Assembly (NCBI GenBank): GCA_030063045.1
Contig: JAQSEB010000045.1
Span: 682,001 to 746,000 of the forward strand
Length of the DNA stretch: 64,000 nt
Origin: Pratylenchus scribneri
Taxonomy: Eukaryota; Nematoda; Chromadorea; Rhabditida; Pratylenchidae
Direction: 5' to 3'
Shown here: positions 25,901-37,270 of the stretch, in pieces
Numbering within the stretch: position 1 is the stretch's first letter
How the letters are laid out: every line of letters begins with the position of its first letter
The notes under the pieces: generated by a model
Told to the model about the DNA's origin: nothing
Databases searched by the model: none
Seen by the model: the letters and a program-made list of their open reading frames with translations, nothing else
Made by a program: the position numbers and the translations under genes

Positions 25901-28050
25901 TATAAATTTTTACATTTAAAAAGAATTAATTTTAATTAGCTTTAAAAAAGAGCAGAATGAACGTCCAATTAAATAAAAAAATTTTAAAATTGATAGAAAT
26001 TAATTAGCATCAGTAAAAATAATAAAATTAATTATCAAAATAATCATTTTTTAAAGGTGCTAGATGACTTGTGAAAAGCTTTTGTATTGCTCTTTTTCCT
26101 CTTTATTTCATTTTGTCATTCATAATATTCAAGAATAGAATGAAAGCAAAATTAGTTTAGGTTTAGATATTAATTTTAATATCTTAGCTAAAAAGAAAAG
26201 GAAATTTTATTTTCTAAAAAAATAAATAAAATAATAAATATTAACAATTATAAATGAATATTGTTTGAACGAAACACATTTCTGCTAATGCTAATGGCTT
26301 TAGTGCAAAAATATAAGAAAACATAGCTCTCAAATATAGCGTAATAAAAATGCAATTTCAAGCATTACTAAAGCCTTAATAATAATTCTAAATCAAAATA
26401 TTTCAGGTTCAAAAATGATTTAGTTATTTAAGCAAATTCAAATATTTATAATTGTAATTTCATAGATTACTAAATCGATTATGTCGAATTGAATTAGTAT
26501 TTATTAATTACTAAAAACTAATGATTACTGAAATTATACGAATTCAATTGGGCTAAAACTTTAATATAATATAAATTTCAGTCCAATTCGTGAACGAACA
26601 TTTTGTCTTCGGTGTTATGAAGGCAAAAAAAAAAGCTGCAATTGTCGAGCAATATAATTGCTAAATTAATTTTGCAAACACCACGAACATCAATTCCATC
26701 GTCCAGAATGGCACTAATAGCAGTGAATATTGATCGAAATAGGGCGTAGATGGCATGAAATATTCAATTTAGCAATTTCGAATAGACAAAGAAATTCGCT
26801 TCCAAAATGGTTAATTGCAAATTTTGGAATGAAGCAAAGATGGCAGCAATAAATCACGAATATCTAATCAACAACAACGAAACAGTAATAATAATATGCA
26901 TAGACCAAGTCTACCATATTTTTCATTCCGAAGCCATCAAAGCACATAAAATTGCACAATATTGAAGGAAGAATATGAAAGAGTGACTGACCAAATATTT
27001 TTTTTATTTGTAGATATTTTATTTAAGATCTCTGCATAAACATTATAGCAATTATATTAAATTGTCTCAAAATGGATTTTCCTAGCAATTAATAATTGTA
27101 TTTTTAAATAATTTTTTTTTAAATCAAAAGCTTTTTCCCATTCAATTTATTAAAAGCTTATTTTATCTTTCTTACAAAAATAATTCAAAGGGCGTGTGTA
27201 CAATAACCAAATAAACAAAAAGATAGGGAATTCATGCATAATTGACAAAGGAAGGGGATCGAAGTAATAGAAAAACATAATAATTTAATGATTTTTATTT
27301 TTTCATAGCTATAAAAAATGTTTCTCATTAGCAAGCAACAAGTGCAGAATCACGTGGGAAAAATTTTGAAAATTAAAAAAAAAATAGTACTTAAATTCCA
27401 ATTATAATAAAATTATTTATGAGATGAAAAAATATTTTGGAAAAATTTTTTAAAATAATTCTGTTGACCCCATTTTCAAATGAATTTACAACGTCTTTAA
27501 TTATTTTTTATCTTTATTTTTTAATTTTTTAATTTAATTTTTTATTCAATATTCGCAATGTGGTTGCTTGGAATCGGAAACATATTATGAAAATCCAAAT
27601 AAAAAAATTAGAATTTAAATTCTAAATTATAAAAATTATTTATGGGATTATCAAAATCACCAACATTTTAATGGGTGGACTGTCCTACTGCTGCTGAATG
27701 TGGACTGGCATCCGGCATTGCATCAAAAATATATTAAAATTCCATTATTTGGAACCCACAATCAATAAAATAATTTTGTGATTATAAAAATAAATTTTAA
27801 AAAATTCGATGAAATTGAAAATTGTTAAAATAATGAAAAAACTTTTAAACAAAAATAAATTTATAAAAATTTTTTATGTAAAATTTCAAAAATATTCATA
27901 GATTTATTTATTCTTAAAATGATTATATATTTCTCAACTATACACCGATTCCCTATCTTTGCCAATTTTGCATTAATTCCTCATCTTATTTTATTTGCTT
28001 AAGTTATTGTTTTTAAATTTAATTTTTTCAATATTTTTTCAATATGTATC
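22951..28050. other. Repeat desert without intact genes
   Basis: AT-rich sequence with scattered repeat fragments. A segment shared with 19.6 kb lies at 24660-24960, a family B unit at about 25690-25930, a degenerate receptor-like fragment at 26080-26170, and a stretch resembling 31980-32160 at 27080-27330. A short less AT-rich block at 27670-27730 is unexplained. No protein-coding gene is supported. Confidence 0.55.
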
Positions 28051-28051
28051 T

Positions 28052-29685
28052 GTTGTATCCGAAAATGAAAATTATCCGTTTCAGAAACGGATATCCGAAA
28101 ATGAAATAAACAAATCGGATATCCGAAAATGAAATGACCATTTGTTTCAGAAACGGATATCCGAAAATAAAACAAATAAATCGGATATCCGAAAATGAAA
28201 TGTTTCAATTTCGGATATCCGAAAATGAAAATAGCATTTAAAATCAGAACAATGGGAAATCAAATCAGAACTGGTCGAAATCAAATCAGAACGGATCGAA
28301 ATCAAATCAGAACGGGTCGAAATCAAATCAGAACGGGTCGAAATCAAATCAGAACGGGTCGAAATCAAATCAGAACTGGTCGAAATCAAATCAGAACGGG
28401 TCGAAATCAAATCAGAACGGGTCGAAATCAAATCAGAACGGGTCGAAATCAAATCAGAACGGGTCGAAATCAAATCAGAACGGGTCGAAATCAAATCAGA
28501 ACGGATCGAAATCAAATCAGAACGGGTCGAAATCAAATCAGAACGGGTCGAAATCAAATCAGAACGGGTCGAAATCAAATCAAAACTGGTCGAAATCAAA
28601 TCAGAACAGATCGAAATCAAATCAGAACAATGGGAAATCAAATCAAAATGGGCTAGATTGAAATCAGAATGGGACGGAATAAATCAGAATTGACCATTAT
28701 AAATCAAAATGGGAAAGAACAAAATCAGAATGGGCTAGATTAAAATCAGAACATTCAGAATCTGAATAGTTAAATTAATGTATGAATAGTCAGAATTTTA
28801 TCTGAATATAATTAGAACTACAAGAAATAAGATTTTAATCAGAAGAAAATTAGAAATCAGAATTTAATGAGAGTAATTCTGAATATTCTGATATTAATTT
28901 TGACTATTCGGATAATAATTCTGAAAGTTCTGATTTTAATCTAGCCCATTCTGATTTGATTTCCCATTGTTCTGATTTGATATCGATCTGTTCTGATTTT
29001 ATTTCTCACTGTTCTGATTTTATTTAAGCCATTCTGATTTTATTTTAGGCCGTTCTGATTTGATTTCCCTCTGTTCTGATTTGATTTCCCTCTGTTCTGA
29101 TTTGATTTCCCTCTGTTCTGATTTGATTTCCCTCTGTTCTGATTTGATTTCGATTCGTTCTGATTTGATTTCGATCCGTTCTGATTTGATTTCGACCCGT
29201 TCTGATTTGATTTCGACCCGTTCTGATTTGATTTCGACCCGTTCTGATTTGATTTCGACCCGTTCTGATTTGATTTCGACCCGTTCTGATTTGATTTCGA
29301 CCCGTTCTGATTTGATTTCGACCCGTTCTGATTTGATTTCGATCCGTTCTGATTTGATTTCGACCCGTTCTGATTTGATTTCGACCCGTTCTGATTTGAT
29401 TTCGATTCGTTCTGATTTGATTTCGACCCGTTCTGATTTGATTTCGACCCGTTCTGATTTGATTTCGATCCGTTCTGATTTGATTTCGACGACCAGTTCT
29501 GATTTGATTTCCCATTGTTCTGATTTTAAATGCTATTTTCATTTTCGGATATCCGATTTATTTGTTTCATTTTCGGATATCCGTTTCTGAAACAAATGGT
29601 CATTTCATTTTCGGATATCCGATTTGTTTATTTCATTTTCGGATATCCGTTTCTGAAACGGATAATTTTCATTTTCGGATACAAC
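28052..29685. mobile_element. Foldback element with 21-bp satellite arms
   Basis: A large imperfect palindrome. The left end GTTGTATCCGAAAATGAAAA is matched inversely at the right end (TTTTCATTTTCGGATACAAC). Both ends carry repeated GGATATCCGAAAATGAAA blocks and the self-complementary ATCCGTTTCAGAAACGGAT. Inside are about 19 units of AAATCAAATCAGAACGGGTCG on the left (28250-28640) and about 20 inverted units on the right (29050-29510), separated by about 400 bp of degenerate units. The unit is 21 bp, so long open frames of NQIRTGR-type heptads appear on both strands; they are not genes. The structure matches foldback (FB-type) elements; no transposase is present. Confidence 0.9.
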
Positions 29686-30340
29686 ATATCTATTGACTGG
29701 CTTTATTTTTTGTTAGAATAGATAAGAAAGATGGCATTTAATAATTTGAATGTTAAAAAAAATTTATGGTTTGAAAAAAAAATATTTAAAAATTCAATTT
29801 TTATTGCTTGGATGTTTCCTTGAGATGAATGCTCTAAAATAATGAAAATTCATTATAATTTATATTTTGAAAATAATATAGTAGCCCTTTATTTAAACAC
29901 AATTTGTAAATGGTTAAAATAAAAAAATTTTCTAAATTATTTTTAGACCCATAAAATATTTAGACATCTCTGGAAATATTTAATTATTATTTTTCAAAAA
30001 TGATAAAAATTTTTTCAAGTGGAAGACAAACAACTATTTAAAAAAATTAAAAAGAATAAATTAAAGCCAATCAAATTACACATCAACATAGATTTTCTCC
30101 TCCCGTTCTCGACTTTAGCCATCCACTCACGACAATCGCCGCAATCATAAAATCGGTCCACAATTGTTCCGACACAATATTCATCAGCTTTCTCATATCC
30201 GCCCAATAATCATCAAAAAACAAGCAGAACATTCTTCCCATAGAAACATACTAACAATAAACAATTGTATTATTAAATAATTTTTTTCAAAAAAATTTTT
30301 TTCCCATTCAATTATAACATCTTTTTATCTTTAAAAAAAT
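29686..30340. repeat. Family A copy and flanking AT-rich sequence
   Basis: The family A copy runs from about 29940 (CCCATAAAATATTTAGACATCTC) through 30245 (AACATTCTTCCCATAGAAACATAC). This copy keeps the uninterrupted version of the site hit by the 15391-15798 MITE. Confidence 0.7.
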
Positions 30341-31230
30341 AAAGCCAGTGACTTGGACTTGGACATAAAAATCAAATTTAAAAAATAATAATAACTGCAA
30401 AAAATCAATACAAAAAACTTTCGATCGAATTTGAATAAAAAATTATTTTAAAAAAAATGATAAAAAATTTAAGAAATTTATAGATCTATGTGATAATAAG
30501 GCGACAGAATTATTTTTAATAATTTTTTAAATATTTTTTTGCATCTCATAAATTATTTTCTATAATTTTACATTTAAGTTCTAATTTTTAAATTTTCATA
30601 AAATGTTAAATAGTGCGCAAATTTTATGACAAAATTTAAATAAAAAATTAAAATTAAAAAATTGATAAAAAAATTATTAGAATGCATTCTATATATTTTG
30701 TGCCCTGACCCCTGACCCATGAGCCTTATATAATTTCCTCAATTTATTTATTGAAATTATTAATAAATTATTATTATTAAAACAAAAGTTAATTTTTCGA
30801 AAATATTTTGGTATCTAAATCTTAAAAAAATTATTTTTTATTATTATGGTAAAACAAAATTTTTCAAAATTTTTTGCAACTCATAAATTATTTTCTATAA
30901 TTCGAAATTTAAGTTCTAATTTTTTGTTGAATTTACACAAAATGACAAAGAACCATTCGGACGAAATGTAAATAAAAAATTAATTTAAAAATTTAAAAAA
31001 TAATAAAAAATTAAAGAATATAAATTATAAATTTATTTGATAAGGCGGCGATCAAATTTAATTAAAATATTTTTTAAGATATTATTTCATCTCATAAATT
31101 TTTTTTTGGCAATTATGTTTTAATTTTTTGTTTGATTTAATAAAATTGACCTAAAGAAACAAATATAATATTTGAATAAAAAATCAAATTAAAAAATTTA
31201 AAAATAATGATAAAAAATGTAAATAGCAAT
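30340..31230. repeat. Family B tandem units
   Basis: About four diverged units, each with GCATCTCATAAATTATTTTCTATAATT-like and TTTTTGTTGAATTT-ACAAAATG-like motifs followed by an AAATTTGAATAAAAAATTAA stretch. Confidence 0.7.
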
Positions 31231-31689
31231 AATTTATATTGATAAATTTTCTGAGTTATAAAAATTGTTTTTTTAATTAATTTTTTGTCAGCGAGGAAAA
31301 TTTCCGTCTCGCCATTTCCATTTCGCGAATTTGACGAGCTGCAGTTCGCACCGCTATTAAATAATTTAAATGGTCTAAAATGCATTAAAATAGCCTAATT
31401 GGCTTATCCATTGTCATATGGATCAACCAAAAAAAACAAGTTTTTGTTGCGGATGAACCAAAAAAAAAAGAAAGAAGGGGACAATTACAATCTATAATTT
31501 ATTCACGAGTTCATTTTTATCGCATTACAATTAAAAAATAAATAGCTTAATCCATCAATTCTGTTTTCTTTTCAAAAAGAATTCAAAAATATGAATGGTC
31601 GAAGTTTTTAAAATTGGATCATAAAATTGTAAATTTAACTATCCTAGTTTTAGAATGCAAAATTGGTAAATTATAAAAATAATGAAATT

Positions 31690-33175
31690 TAAAAATTATT
31701 TTAAAACCCATAAAATATTTCGATAACTATGGTAATATCTAATTAATATTTTTTATTTAGTACCAAATTAGTTCGACAGCTATTCACTCAAAATATTTGA
31801 AAAAAAATAATTAATTTAAGATAAATCATATAATCATCGGTTTCCTCATTGACGATTGATGATCTGACCACCTATTAATACCAATCATCGTCAAAACAAC
31901 AAAATCAAACACAGTACAAAAATGTTCCTCTATCACTTTTTTCTTCACTAAATAGAACATTCTTCTTACGGAAATATCTTAAATAAATGATTGAATTTTT
32001 AAATAATTTTTTATTTTTTCCATTCAATTTATTAAAAGGCATCTTTTTATTGTTCCTGGAGATGCGAATGGCCATAATAATAATAATAATTTTACAAAAA
32101 AAAAAAAACAAAAACAAAGAGATTCAAACAAAATTGGCAAAAATAGGGCATTATAGTATTGAGAAAAGTAATAATAAAATAACATTTTAAAAGAATTGTA
32201 AAATATTTTTTCGAAAAGAAATTAAAAAATTTATTATTAGCAATTTGACAAAAAAATTTATTATTAGCAATTTGACAAAAAAATTTATTATTAGCAATTT
32301 GACAAATAGTCTTTTTCTAATTTTTCGATTCAATATTCGATCAATCAATATTTTAAAAATTGATATTGTGCAAAATGAAAAAATAAATTTTCACCAAAAA
32401 TACCCTTAGTACTTTCTCATTTTTTTTTTATGTAAAAGTAGGAATTATTTTACCAAGATGAAAAGATTTGATGAAATGGAATTTAGATTCGTTATTGGTA
32501 ACCAAAATTAATTCTATGATATGATATTAATAATTCTAGTAGGGTGGTTTATAATGGATATTTTTTTCCATGCTTTAGTGTGGTTTATTGTTAATTATGA
32601 AATTTTTTAATTAGTGCCTAGCCTAAAATGAACTGAAGACTAATTATAAGTTAAAAAACAAAAGGGATGATAAAAATATTTTAAATGGCAATAAAAAAAA
32701 AAGAAAAATAAATTTTAAATAAATAAAAATACATTTTTAAAAAGTATTCCATAAAATATTTCGAACATCTGTGGTAATTTAATATTTTTCAGTAAATGCT
32801 AAAATCTAGAAAGAATAACAGACAAAATTATTTGATAATAAATTAAAATAAAAAGAATAAATTGAAGCCAACCATATCACCAACGGCTCATCCTCGACCG
32901 TTGGCGGCTACACCATCAACCGTAGCCCAACAATCTCCACAACCACAAAATCAACCAAAATCCGCTTATGTTCGGACAATTTTTATATTATAAAGAATGA
33001 AAATATTAAATAAATTCTTGTCCGCGGTTATCAAATTTATTTTGAATTTCTCGGATAATTTATTTTTACTTATCGATTATCTACCTTCAGATTTGAAAAA
33101 TTTTCTTGAGATTCTTTATTTATTATTCATATTTGATTATAAAGCTATGAAATAAATATATTCCTAATATATAAA
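31690..33175 (+). repeat. Family A copy followed by family D copy 2
   Basis: Family A occupies about 31690-31960 and family D about 32225-33175. Between them is a segment also present at 15850-16060 and 27080-27330. A 28-bp unit containing TTATTATTAGCAATTTGACA is triplicated at about 32226-32308, only in this copy. Confidence 0.75.
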
Positions 33176-33199
33176 GGTAAAAAAAGTACATATTAATAA

Positions 33200-33420
33200 G
33201 CATAACACAAAATAATAAAATTTGCATTGCACTTTTTCCTCTTTGCCTTGTTTTAGCATTGGAACGATTGTTGGTATATTTGCCCAGAATATTCATGAAT
33301 AGAACGGAGGCCAAATTGGATGGCTTAATGATTGGTCTTTGCTTTATTTGGGCGGCACCATTTTTCATTGCTTATTTGACATCATGCAGTGGAATTATTT
33401 TCCGCTCATATGCATGGTAA
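33200..33420 (+). pseudogene. Serpentine chemoreceptor fragment, second copy
   Basis: One frame reads ICIALFPLCLVLALERLLVY, then PRIFMNRTEAKLDGLMIG and a hydrophobic stretch ending FFIAYLTSC before a stop. It aligns with the 19310-19490 fragment codon by codon, with changes mostly conservative. It is longer upstream (ICIALFPLC) than the sister and runs further past TM4. No other exons of a receptor are visible nearby, so it is a fragment or relic. Receptor identity is inferred. Confidence 0.5.
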
Positions 33421-33552
33421 TTTGTTTTTAATAAAAATAAAAAAATAAATAAAAATAAAAATTTATATCAAATTTTAGTTTTAAAACATTTTATCAAGCG
33501 CAAAATTTCTGTTAATTGTTTTCAAACAAATTTTCTCATTTTAATATCAAAG

Positions 33553-33673
33553 TACCGTAAAACTTCTAATAGAAGCCCCTGCTCTAGTAGAAGCCCCTGC
33601 TCTAATAGAAGCCCCCTTTGGAGCGCCTATGAAATTTATAAGCCCTGGGGCTTCTATTAGAAATTTTACGGTA
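33553..33673. mobile_element. Small TA-flanked MITE
   Basis: The termini TACCGTAAAACTTCTAATAG and its inverse CTATTAGAAATTTTACGGTA form a near-perfect hairpin enclosing two tandem AGAAGCCCCTGCTCTA-GT units. The outer TA on both sides fits the TA target of Tc1/mariner-type transposases. The element is about 120 bp and noncoding. Confidence 0.85.
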
Positions 33674-34189
33674 GTATATAAATTTTTCTTCTATGAGATG
33701 CAAATATCTTTTTAATAAAAAATTTATAAAACAATTTTTTTCCCATGTAATTTATTAAAACATCTTTTTATCTTTAACAAAAATAAAGCCAGTGACATGG
33801 AGTTTTTATTTAGATTTGCTCTTGGGAATACCATATTTAAATTATTAAAAAATTACTTTAAAAAAATAAATCAAAATATATCTAATTTTTTATAGGTTCG
33901 AAATTTTCTTTTTTAGACTGATTTATAAATATCGAAATCGCGATATAAAATAATTACTGTATATATCAAAAAAATTAAGTAAAATGAAAAAATGAATATT
34001 GATTTTATTTTTCTTATCTAAATAATTATGTTTTTTAATTTTTGTTTTGATTAAATTGTGTTCCAAAAATTTTCAAAAAAAAAACATTTTTTTGTAAACA
34101 ATAAAATTTTATCAATAGGAAATTTATATAAAATTGCTAGTTTTAAACTCATTTGAAAACACGAGCAGATTAGAACAATTTAAATTAAA

Positions 34190-34610
34190 AAATTTTTAAT
34201 TATTTTAAACCCATAAATTATTTCGACATCTGTAGGGATATTTAATCGTTATTTTTCAGTAAAAGCTAAAATTCAACAAAAAAGGACGACAAAAATATTT
34301 AAAAAAATAAAAATTTATAAATTTCGAAGCCAACCACTTCATCAGCACTTCCTCCACAGATTGGCAGCCTCCCCTCCCGACAATTTTCACAATTGACAAA
34401 TATTCCTCTAAGAAAGTCTTCAACATACATAGATCCACCCCATCATCATCATCAGCGGAATTGAACAATTTTCCACGGAAAGTTCAAAACAATAAAGAAC
34501 CTCAACAATGCCACTTTTCATCCTCATCAACATTCAATGGTAGGGAGCGGTAGCAACAGCAGCAATGGTGCAACAACAAAACTAAGACAAAGTGATGATT
34601 ACTGAATACT
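34190..34610 (+). repeat. Family A copy with Ser/Asn-rich open frame
   Basis: Starts AACCCATAAATTATTTCGACATC. The frame 34507-34605 is open and rich in Gly, Ser, Asn and Gln and ends at TGA. It resembles the end of the 22365 copy, which supports an exon origin for this repeat family. Confidence 0.6.
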
Positions 34611-34749
34611 GATGAATTTGGATTTTTTAGCTGATTTTTGTTTATTTATTGGCAAACGTATTGTCCTAAATAAATTTAAATAGCAATTTCCTTTTTTTTT
34701 CTTTTGCTTCTAATTCCTAAAAGCTTTATGAAAAACGAATTATGAAACA

Positions 34750-34925
34750 TTCCCACAAATAAAGATTATTAGATGAATATGTGCTATCGAATAATTATTG
34801 TCATTTCCATTGTTGATTCCGTCCAATTATTTGCCGATTTTTATGGAGGTTTAATTGCAATTTTTAATTCATCTATAAATTATTGATTGGAGATGGAGAA
34901 GGTGAGTAGAAGAATTAAAAACATT
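34750..34925 (+). repeat. Family C, copy 3
   Basis: Contains the full family C core (ATGAATATGTGCTATCGAAT, then TTGTCATTTCCATTGTTGAT). It is followed by TTTTTATGGAGGTTTAATTG and a family B unit. Confidence 0.85.
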
Positions 34926-34929
34926 TTTA

Positions 34930-35840
34930 ATTTAAAATAATAAATAATTATTATAAAAATATGAAAATTATTTTTTTCACAAATATTTTTGTTTCACATA
35001 AATTATTTTATATAATTTGGAATTAAATTCTAATTTTTTTGCTGAATTTTCACAAGATGCATGAAAGAACACTTATGTTCGAAATTTGAATAAAAAAAAT
35101 TAATTAATTTTTAAAATCATGAAAAAAATTTTAAAAAATATATAAATTTATTGATATCTCGGCGAACAAAGTAATTTAAAATAATATTTTCACTCATATT
35201 TTTATATCTCATAAATTGTTTTATACAATTTGTTTTTTTCACCTATAAAGATATTACATGAATATGTGCTATCGAATAATAATTGTCATTTCTATTGTTT
35301 ATTCTGTAAATTATTTGTTCATTTCTATGGAGGCTTAACTGCAATTTTCAATTCATCTTTTAATTATTGGTTGGAGAATGTGAATAAGCATTAGAAATAT
35401 TTTTTATTTAAATTAATAAAAATAATTATTACTAAAGCATGAAAATAAATTTTTGCGTAAATATTTTTGCATCACATAAATTATTTAATATAAATTAAGA
35501 ATTTAAATTCATTTTTTGTTAAATTTTCATAAAATATGAATGCAAACACAGACGAAATTTGAAAAAATTAAATTAAAATAATTTTAAAAATTTAAAAAAT
35601 ATTGATAAAAAATTTACACATTAATAATATTTAATTTATTTAAATTAATTATTATTAAAATATAAAGTTATTCTATCAAAAAATTTTTTTTGCATCTCAT
35701 AAATTATTTTTTAAAATTTTGAATATTATTTCTAATTTTTTGTTGAATTTTTATAAAATATGCCAAAGGCCAATTTGAATCGAAATTTGAATAAAAAAAA
35801 AAACTAAAAATTGATAAAAAAAAATTAAAGAAAAATTTTT
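34930..35840. repeat. Family B units with an embedded family C copy
   Basis: About four family B units. A fourth family C copy is embedded at 35229-35390 (AAAGATATTACATGAATATG, GGAGGCTTAACTGCAATTTT). The B-C-B order shows that these modules were amplified together. Confidence 0.75.
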
Positions 35841-36049
35841 TTTTTTGATAATGTAGAGAAAAGTTTTACCGGGAATCTTTCATCCTTCAGCAGGCCACAA
35901 GATAGAAAATAATTTAATTCCTGAAACTATTTTAATTTTTGTTTTCCATTTTAAATTGTACAAGAAGAACGGAATTATTTTTTAAACAATCGAAATTGTT
36001 GATTTATCAAAAATTCTTACTAATAAAATTTTATATGTTATAAATAAAT

Positions 36050-37270
36050 GCAATCAATACTTTAAATATTGTTATTATACAAAATGAAAAAAATAAATTT
36101 TCAACAAAAATGCACACTTAGTACTTCCTCATTTTTTTTCATGTAAAAGTAGGCATTACTTTGCCAAGATGAAAAGATATGATGAAATGGAATTTAGATT
36201 CGTTATTGGTAACCAAAATTAATTCTATGATATGATATTTATAATTTTCTGATAGGGTGGTTCGTAAATGGATATTTTTTCCATGCTTTGGTCCTTTGGT
36301 ATGTTTTATTGTTATCATGAATTTTTTAATTAGTGCCTAAAATAAAGTGAATAATTATAAGTTAAAATAAAAGGGATGCTAAAAATATTTTAAATGACAA
36401 TAGAAAAAAAAGAAAAATAAATTTTAAATAAATAAAAATACATTTTTAAAAAGTATTCCATAAAATATTTCGAACATCTGTGGTAATTTAATATTTTTCA
36501 GTAAATTCTAAAATCAACAATGGATAATGGCAACATTATTTGATAAAAAATTAAAATAAAAAGAATAAATTGAAGCCAATTACATCATAAGCGGCTCATC
36601 TTCGACCGTTGGCGGCCTCACCACCAACCGTAGCCCAACAATCGCCACAACCACAAAATTAACCAAAATCCGCTTATGTTCGAACAAATTTTTATATTAT
36701 CAAGAATGAAGATATTAAATAAAGTCTAGGCTTTTTTTAAAATTATTTTTTTCAAATATTTATTTCGACTTCGATTGTCCAAATTTATTTTCAATTTCTC
36801 TGATTTATATTAAATTTATATCCTTGTTCTAAAAATAAATTTATAGGTTATAGTTTTCATCTTTTTTGGAAAATTTTTTATATTTATTTTTACTTATCGA
36901 CCTGAAAATTTGAAAAATTTTCTTAAAATTCTTAATTTATTATTCATATTTGATTATAAAGCTATGAAAGAAATTTATTCACAATATGTAAAGGTAAAAA
37001 AGTACATAATAATAGGCATAAAATATTTAGAATTAAAGTTATTAAAAATAGAAACATTTAATAATTAAAATTTAATTAGAAATTTGTCTTGAATTTTTTA
37101 TTTAGAATTAGCAATATTTTTTGATGTATGCTGTTGCGCGTTTTTTATTATTCTTAAATATGACGGGAATTAATATTTTCAATTAATCATTCATAATTTT
37201 ATGGGTTGTAATTTCCCTCATTTTGAACTAAAAAGAAATTCAGATTATGGTTTTGTGGATTTTGAACCAT
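36050..37270 (+). repeat. Family D, copy 3
   Basis: Closest match to copy 1 (16100-17400), including ATATGACGGGAATTAATATT and TTTTATGGGTTGTAATTT near its end. The GACCGTTGGCGGCCTCACCA island is intact but its frame differs from copy 1. Confidence 0.85.

Noticed and set aside
28147..29590. Long heptad-repeat open frames (153-176 codons) on both strands
   Set aside because: They come from a 21-bp satellite unit, which cannot create stops once one unit lacks them. Mirror-image frames appear on both arms, which fits a foldback element and not a gene.
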